DNA of 64,000 bases from Streptomyces olivaceus (lineage in GTDB: Bacteria; Actinomycetota; Actinomycetes; Streptomycetales; Streptomycetaceae). The notes below the pieces were generated by a model. That model did not search any database and was not told the DNA's origin. It worked only from the letters and a program-made list of their open reading frames with translations. The position numbers and the translations under genes were made by a program. Location of the stretch: assembly GCF_000721235.1 (NCBI RefSeq), contig NZ_JOFH01000016.1:101254-165253 (forward strand), written 5' to 3'. How positions within the stretch are numbered: position 1 is the first letter of the stretch; each line of letters opens with the position of its first letter. Of this stretch, positions 61,308-64,000 are shown piece after piece.

Positions 61308-64000
61308 GTGGGATTCCTGGACCGGCTGCGGGGACGGCGGGACGGCGCGGACGGGAGCGGGGGCGAGGCCGCCGCGGCGTCCGCGGCTCCCGCGCGTCCG
61401 CTCCCGGACGCGGGCTCCGGCCCGGAAACGGGTGCGGCTCCGGACACGGGCGGGGGTACGGCGGCTTCGACCGGGCCCGCGCCCGTGGCCGTCGCCGCCT
61501 GGACGGGTCTGCCGCCGATCCAGCGGGCGACGGGCGGGGCCCGTGCGGGAGTGGCGGACGCCGGTTTCGGCGGCCGCCTTCCGACGTGGCAGAACCCGTC
61601 GTTCACGGGGGCACCGTCCCCCGCGGTACTGAACCCGGCGGCGGGCGACAGCCTGCTGTCGGGCGCGTTCGACCCGGCGGCGCGCCGGAACCCGTCCACG
61701 CCGCTCGCGCCCGGAGCGGGCACGGCACCGGTGCAGCGGATGCCGGTCGCGCCGCTGCGGGCGATACCCGCGGACGCCCCGGCACCGACCGCGCCCACGG
61801 GGCCGGCCCCCGGGGCGCGGCCCTCGCCCTCCGCCGCCTCTCCCTCCACCCCCTCCGTCTCTCCTTCCGCCACGCGCACTTCCGGTGCCGCCGGTGCCTC
61901 TCGCGGTGCCGGCGCGCGGGGTGGTGCGTCCGGCGCTCCGGCACCGGCTCCCGCGCCGGCCACGCCGACTTCTGCTCCCACGCCGTCTTCTGCCGCCGCG
62001 TCGGCGGCGGCCCCGGCCGCGCCCGTCCAGCGGGCGCGCTCCGCCGGGTCGGCGTCGTCCTCGGCGCCGGCGAGCCCGCCGGTCCGGGCCGCCCGCGGGG
62101 TGCAGGTGACGCCCGTGCCGCCCGCCGCGCCCAGTCCGCGGCAGGCCCTGACCAAGGCTCCGTCCGGGACGCCCGCCGTCCAGCGCCGGGCCCTGCCCGC
62201 GAGCCGCCGGACCGGCAACCCCGCACCGGACACGTCCGGCACGGCTTCGTCCGGCACCGCTTCGTCCGGCACCGCCTCGTCCGGTACGGCGTCCTCGTCG
62301 GCGGACGGCGACCGAGCGGACCCCGGCGCGGCACCGGCCGAGAGCCCTTCCCCGGCCGGCCGTTCCGGCAGCACCCCCTCGGCCCCCTCGACGCGGCCCG
62401 CGGCGGCGCCCGACGCCCCGGCGCAGCGCGCCGTGCGCCCGCAGCAGCGCCCCCCGGCCGCCACCGGCTCCCCGGCCGGCCCGCCCGTGCAGCGCGCCGC
62501 AACCCGCCCCGGAGCGGCGCCGGACGCCGGGTCGCGCGGTACGCCGTCCGGTACGCCGGTACAGCGCGCCCCGCGTGTGAGCGGCGACGGCCAGGCGGCC
62601 ACGCCCCCGGTGCAGCGCTCCGCCGTACCGCCGTCCCGCCCGGCCCCGCGAGCCGCCGCGCCCGCAGGGGACGGCGGCACCTCGTCCGGTACTCCCGTCC
62701 AGCGGGCCCCGCGCGACTCCGGCACCCCCGCATCGGGCGGCACCGCCGCACCCGGCACCCCGGCCCGGCGCAGCAACGTGCCCGCGCAGGACGGCGCCGG
62801 CTCGTCCGGTGCTCCCGTCCAGCGGGCCACCCGCGACTCCGGCACCGGCGCGACGCCCGCACCGGCCGACGCCGCCACGCCCGGCACCCCGGCACGGACC
62901 ACCAACCCGCCCGCCCGGAACGGCGGTACGCCCGCCCGGCCGGCCACCGGCGACTCCGGCAGCGGCCCGGCCCCCGCGCGGGGCGACTCCTCCGCCACGC
63001 CCGCCCCGCGCCCCGCCACCCCGCCGGACGCCTCCGGTCTGCCGGTCCAGCGGGCGGCGACCGCGCGCCCCAAGCCGGGACTCGGCCCCGCCCTCAACCG
63101 GCCCGCGCCCGCGTCCGGCGGCGGCCCCGCGTCCGGCGCGCCCGTGCAGCGAGCCGTGCCGCAGCCCGGCCCCGCCCAGAGCGGTACGACGGGCCAACCG
63201 CCGGTCCAGCGGACCGAGTCCGGACCCGCCGCCTCCCGTTCACCGCGCACTGCCTCCGCCGCGCCACGCCCCGGCGGCGCCGCCACGCCCCCGTCGGCCC
63301 CCACGCCCAACCCGGCCGACGGCGCCGCGAACGACCTGCCGGTCCAGCGATCGACGCCCAGGACGGCCTCCGGCACCGACTCCCGGCCCACCGACCGCCC
63401 GGCGTCCTCCACGCCGTCCCCGTCTCCGACCCCGTCCTCGTCGACCCCCTCCTCGTCGGCCCTGTCCTCGTCGGCCCCGGCCTCGTCGTCCGGCGCCACC
63501 CCGCCCGCGTCCGTGCCGCCGGTCCAGCGAGCGGTACCGCAGCCCGACCGCTCGGCACCCGTCTCCGGGCAGCCCGACGCGGGCACCGCCCCGCCCCCGC
63601 CCGTCCAGCGAGCCGTGGCCCGCGTCACCCCGGCCTCCGCGCCCGGCGGCGAGCCGACACGCCCCGCCGCACGACCGGTCGGCAACGGCGGTCACACGGG
63701 AGCCTCCCGCTCCGCCGCGCCCTCGCCCTCGACGCCCTCGCCCGCGGCGAACGGCCCCTCCACCGGCCCGAGCCGTTCCGCCGCCCCCGGCGGCCCCGCC
63801 GCCCCGGCCGGTGCGCAGCCCCCCGTCCAACGCCGGGCGGCGGCCTCCGGCCCGGCGAACTCGCCGTCGCCGAGCCGGGCCGCGCAGCCGTCCCGGTCCG
63901 GGTCCACGCCGACCGGCCCGACCGGCCCAGCCACCCCGGCTCCTGGCCTCACTTCCGAGACGTCCACCACGCCCCACGGCCCCACCGCCCCCGGGTCCAC
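61308..64000 (+). CDS. Very long Pro/Ala/Ser-rich protein with repeated VQR motifs, 3' end outside window
   Basis: The frame from GTG 61308, three bases after the small gene's stop, is open to the window edge: at least 897 residues. It starts MGFLDRLRGRRDGADG. After one more conserved stretch (residues about 70-125, with GFGGRLPTWQNPSFTG) it is almost entirely Pro, Ala, Ser, Thr, Gly and Arg and should be disordered. It contains about 17 copies of (V/I/A)QR, usually PVQRA or PVQRS, spaced 20-70 residues apart. The same VQR occurs in the DUF4157 and coiled-coil proteins. Position in the operon suggests a component or scaffold of the particle. No family recognised. Confidence 0.75.
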   Translation, partial: MGFLDRLRGRRDGADGSGGEAAAASAAPARPLPDAGSGPETGAAPDTGGGTAASTGPAPVAVAAWTGLPPIQRATGGARAGVADAGFGGRLPTWQNPSFTGAPSPAVLNPAAGDSLLSGAFDPAARRNPSTPLAPGAGTAPVQRMPVAPLRAIPADAPAPTAPTGPAPGARPSPSAASPSTPSVSPSATRTSGAAGASRGAGARGGASGAPAPAPAPATPTSAPTPSSAAASAAAPAAPVQRARSAGSASSSAPASPPVRAARGVQVTPVPPAAPSPRQALTKAPSGTPAVQRRALPASRRTGNPAPDTSGTASSGTASSGTASSGTASSSADGDRADPGAAPAESPSPAGRSGSTPSAPSTRPAAAPDAPAQRAVRPQQRPPAATGSPAGPPVQRAATRPGAAPDAGSRGTPSGTPVQRAPRVSGDGQAATPPVQRSAVPPSRPAPRAAAPAGDGGTSSGTPVQRAPRDSGTPASGGTAAPGTPARRSNVPAQDGAGSSGAPVQRATRDSGTGATPAPADAATPGTPARTTNPPARNGGTPARPATGDSGSGPAPARGDSSATPAPRPATPPDASGLPVQRAATARPKPGLGPALNRPAPASGGGPASGAPVQRAVPQPGPAQSGTTGQPPVQRTESGPAASRSPRTASAAPRPGGAATPPSAPTPNPADGAANDLPVQRSTPRTASGTDSRPTDRPASSTPSPSPTPSSSTPSSSALSSSAPASSSGATPPASVPPVQRAVPQPDRSAPVSGQPDAGTAPPPPVQRAVARVTPASAPGGEPTRPAARPVGNGGHTGASRSAAPSPSTPSPAANGPSTGPSRSAAPGGPAAPAGAQPPVQRRAAASGPANSPSPSRAAQPSRSGSTPTGPTGPATPAPGLTSETSTTPHGPTAPGS
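62233..62295 (+). repeat. 15-bp tandem repeats in the Pro/Ser-rich gene
   Basis: Four near-identical units of the type TCCGGCACCGCTTCG repeat in frame and encode SGTAS. They are the most regular of many low-complexity stretches in this gene and could change in number by slippage without shifting the frame. Confidence 0.7.

Noticed and set aside
61238..63685. Minus-strand frames of over 700 codons opposite the Pro/Ser-rich gene
   Set aside because: The plus-strand frame has a coupled start, a conserved N-terminal stretch and recurring VQR motifs. The minus frames are Arg/Gly/Ala-rich mirror images of the repeats.

Overview
The window is high-GC actinobacterial DNA, almost certainly from a Streptomyces. 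Codons end in G or C nearly throughout, GTG and TTG starts are common, and sites typical of the genus are present: a CIRCE element, a DasR box, a perfect ParB site (parS) and one TTA (bldA) codon. From memory, the gene order resembles the S. coelicolor SCO4240-SCO4307 region, but no database was searched.

Region 1 (1-22.8 kb) is largely core metabolism and stress response. It holds the 3' end of murQ; a SDR/TetR divergent pair; a carboxylesterase and an old-yellow-enzyme oxidoreductase; groEL2 behind a three-half-site CIRCE; a cold-shock protein; a threonine-synthase-like enzyme overlapping a MoaD/ThiS sulfur carrier, both behind a SAM-I riboswitch; gpgS; otsA and otsB for trehalose; an amino-sugar block (solute-binding lipoprotein, ROK kinase, nagA) sharing a DasR-type operator; a 1-phosphofructokinase-type kinase; and the diguanylate cyclase cdgB.

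Region 2 (22.8-43.7 kb) is more variable. It holds a flavin reductase; a coupled pair of small genes that share an amyloid-signalling-like motif; arfB; terD; a parS site before an M1 peptidase lipoprotein; several enzyme/regulator divergent pairs with readable palindromic operators; a Ser/Thr kinase fused to a membrane domain; a pentapeptide-repeat protein; a DHA2 drug exporter; and an APH-type kinase. Genes at about 33.2-37.0 kb have more A/T-rich codons than their neighbours and may be a later insertion.

Region 3 (43.7-64 kb) is the left part of a contractile injection system (phage-tail-like) locus. A large LuxR/ATPase regulator with a TTA codon and a small LuxR regulator are divergent. 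Then come the Pvc16-like DUF4255 protein and an AAA+ ATPase. A minus-strand accessory block follows: three rearranged ricin-lectin genes, a DUF4157 protein and a long coiled-coil protein. The sheath, inner tube, a gp-like zinc-finger protein, a 52-residue protein and the start of a very long Pro/Ala/Ser-rich protein with repeated VQR motifs run off the right end. Baseplate and spike genes should lie beyond 64 kb.

The most unusual items are the SAM riboswitch on a threonine-synthase/sulfur-carrier pair, the two-gene amyloid-motif unit, the triplicated lectins that each lack a different segment, and the VQR motif shared by three accessory proteins of the injection-system locus.
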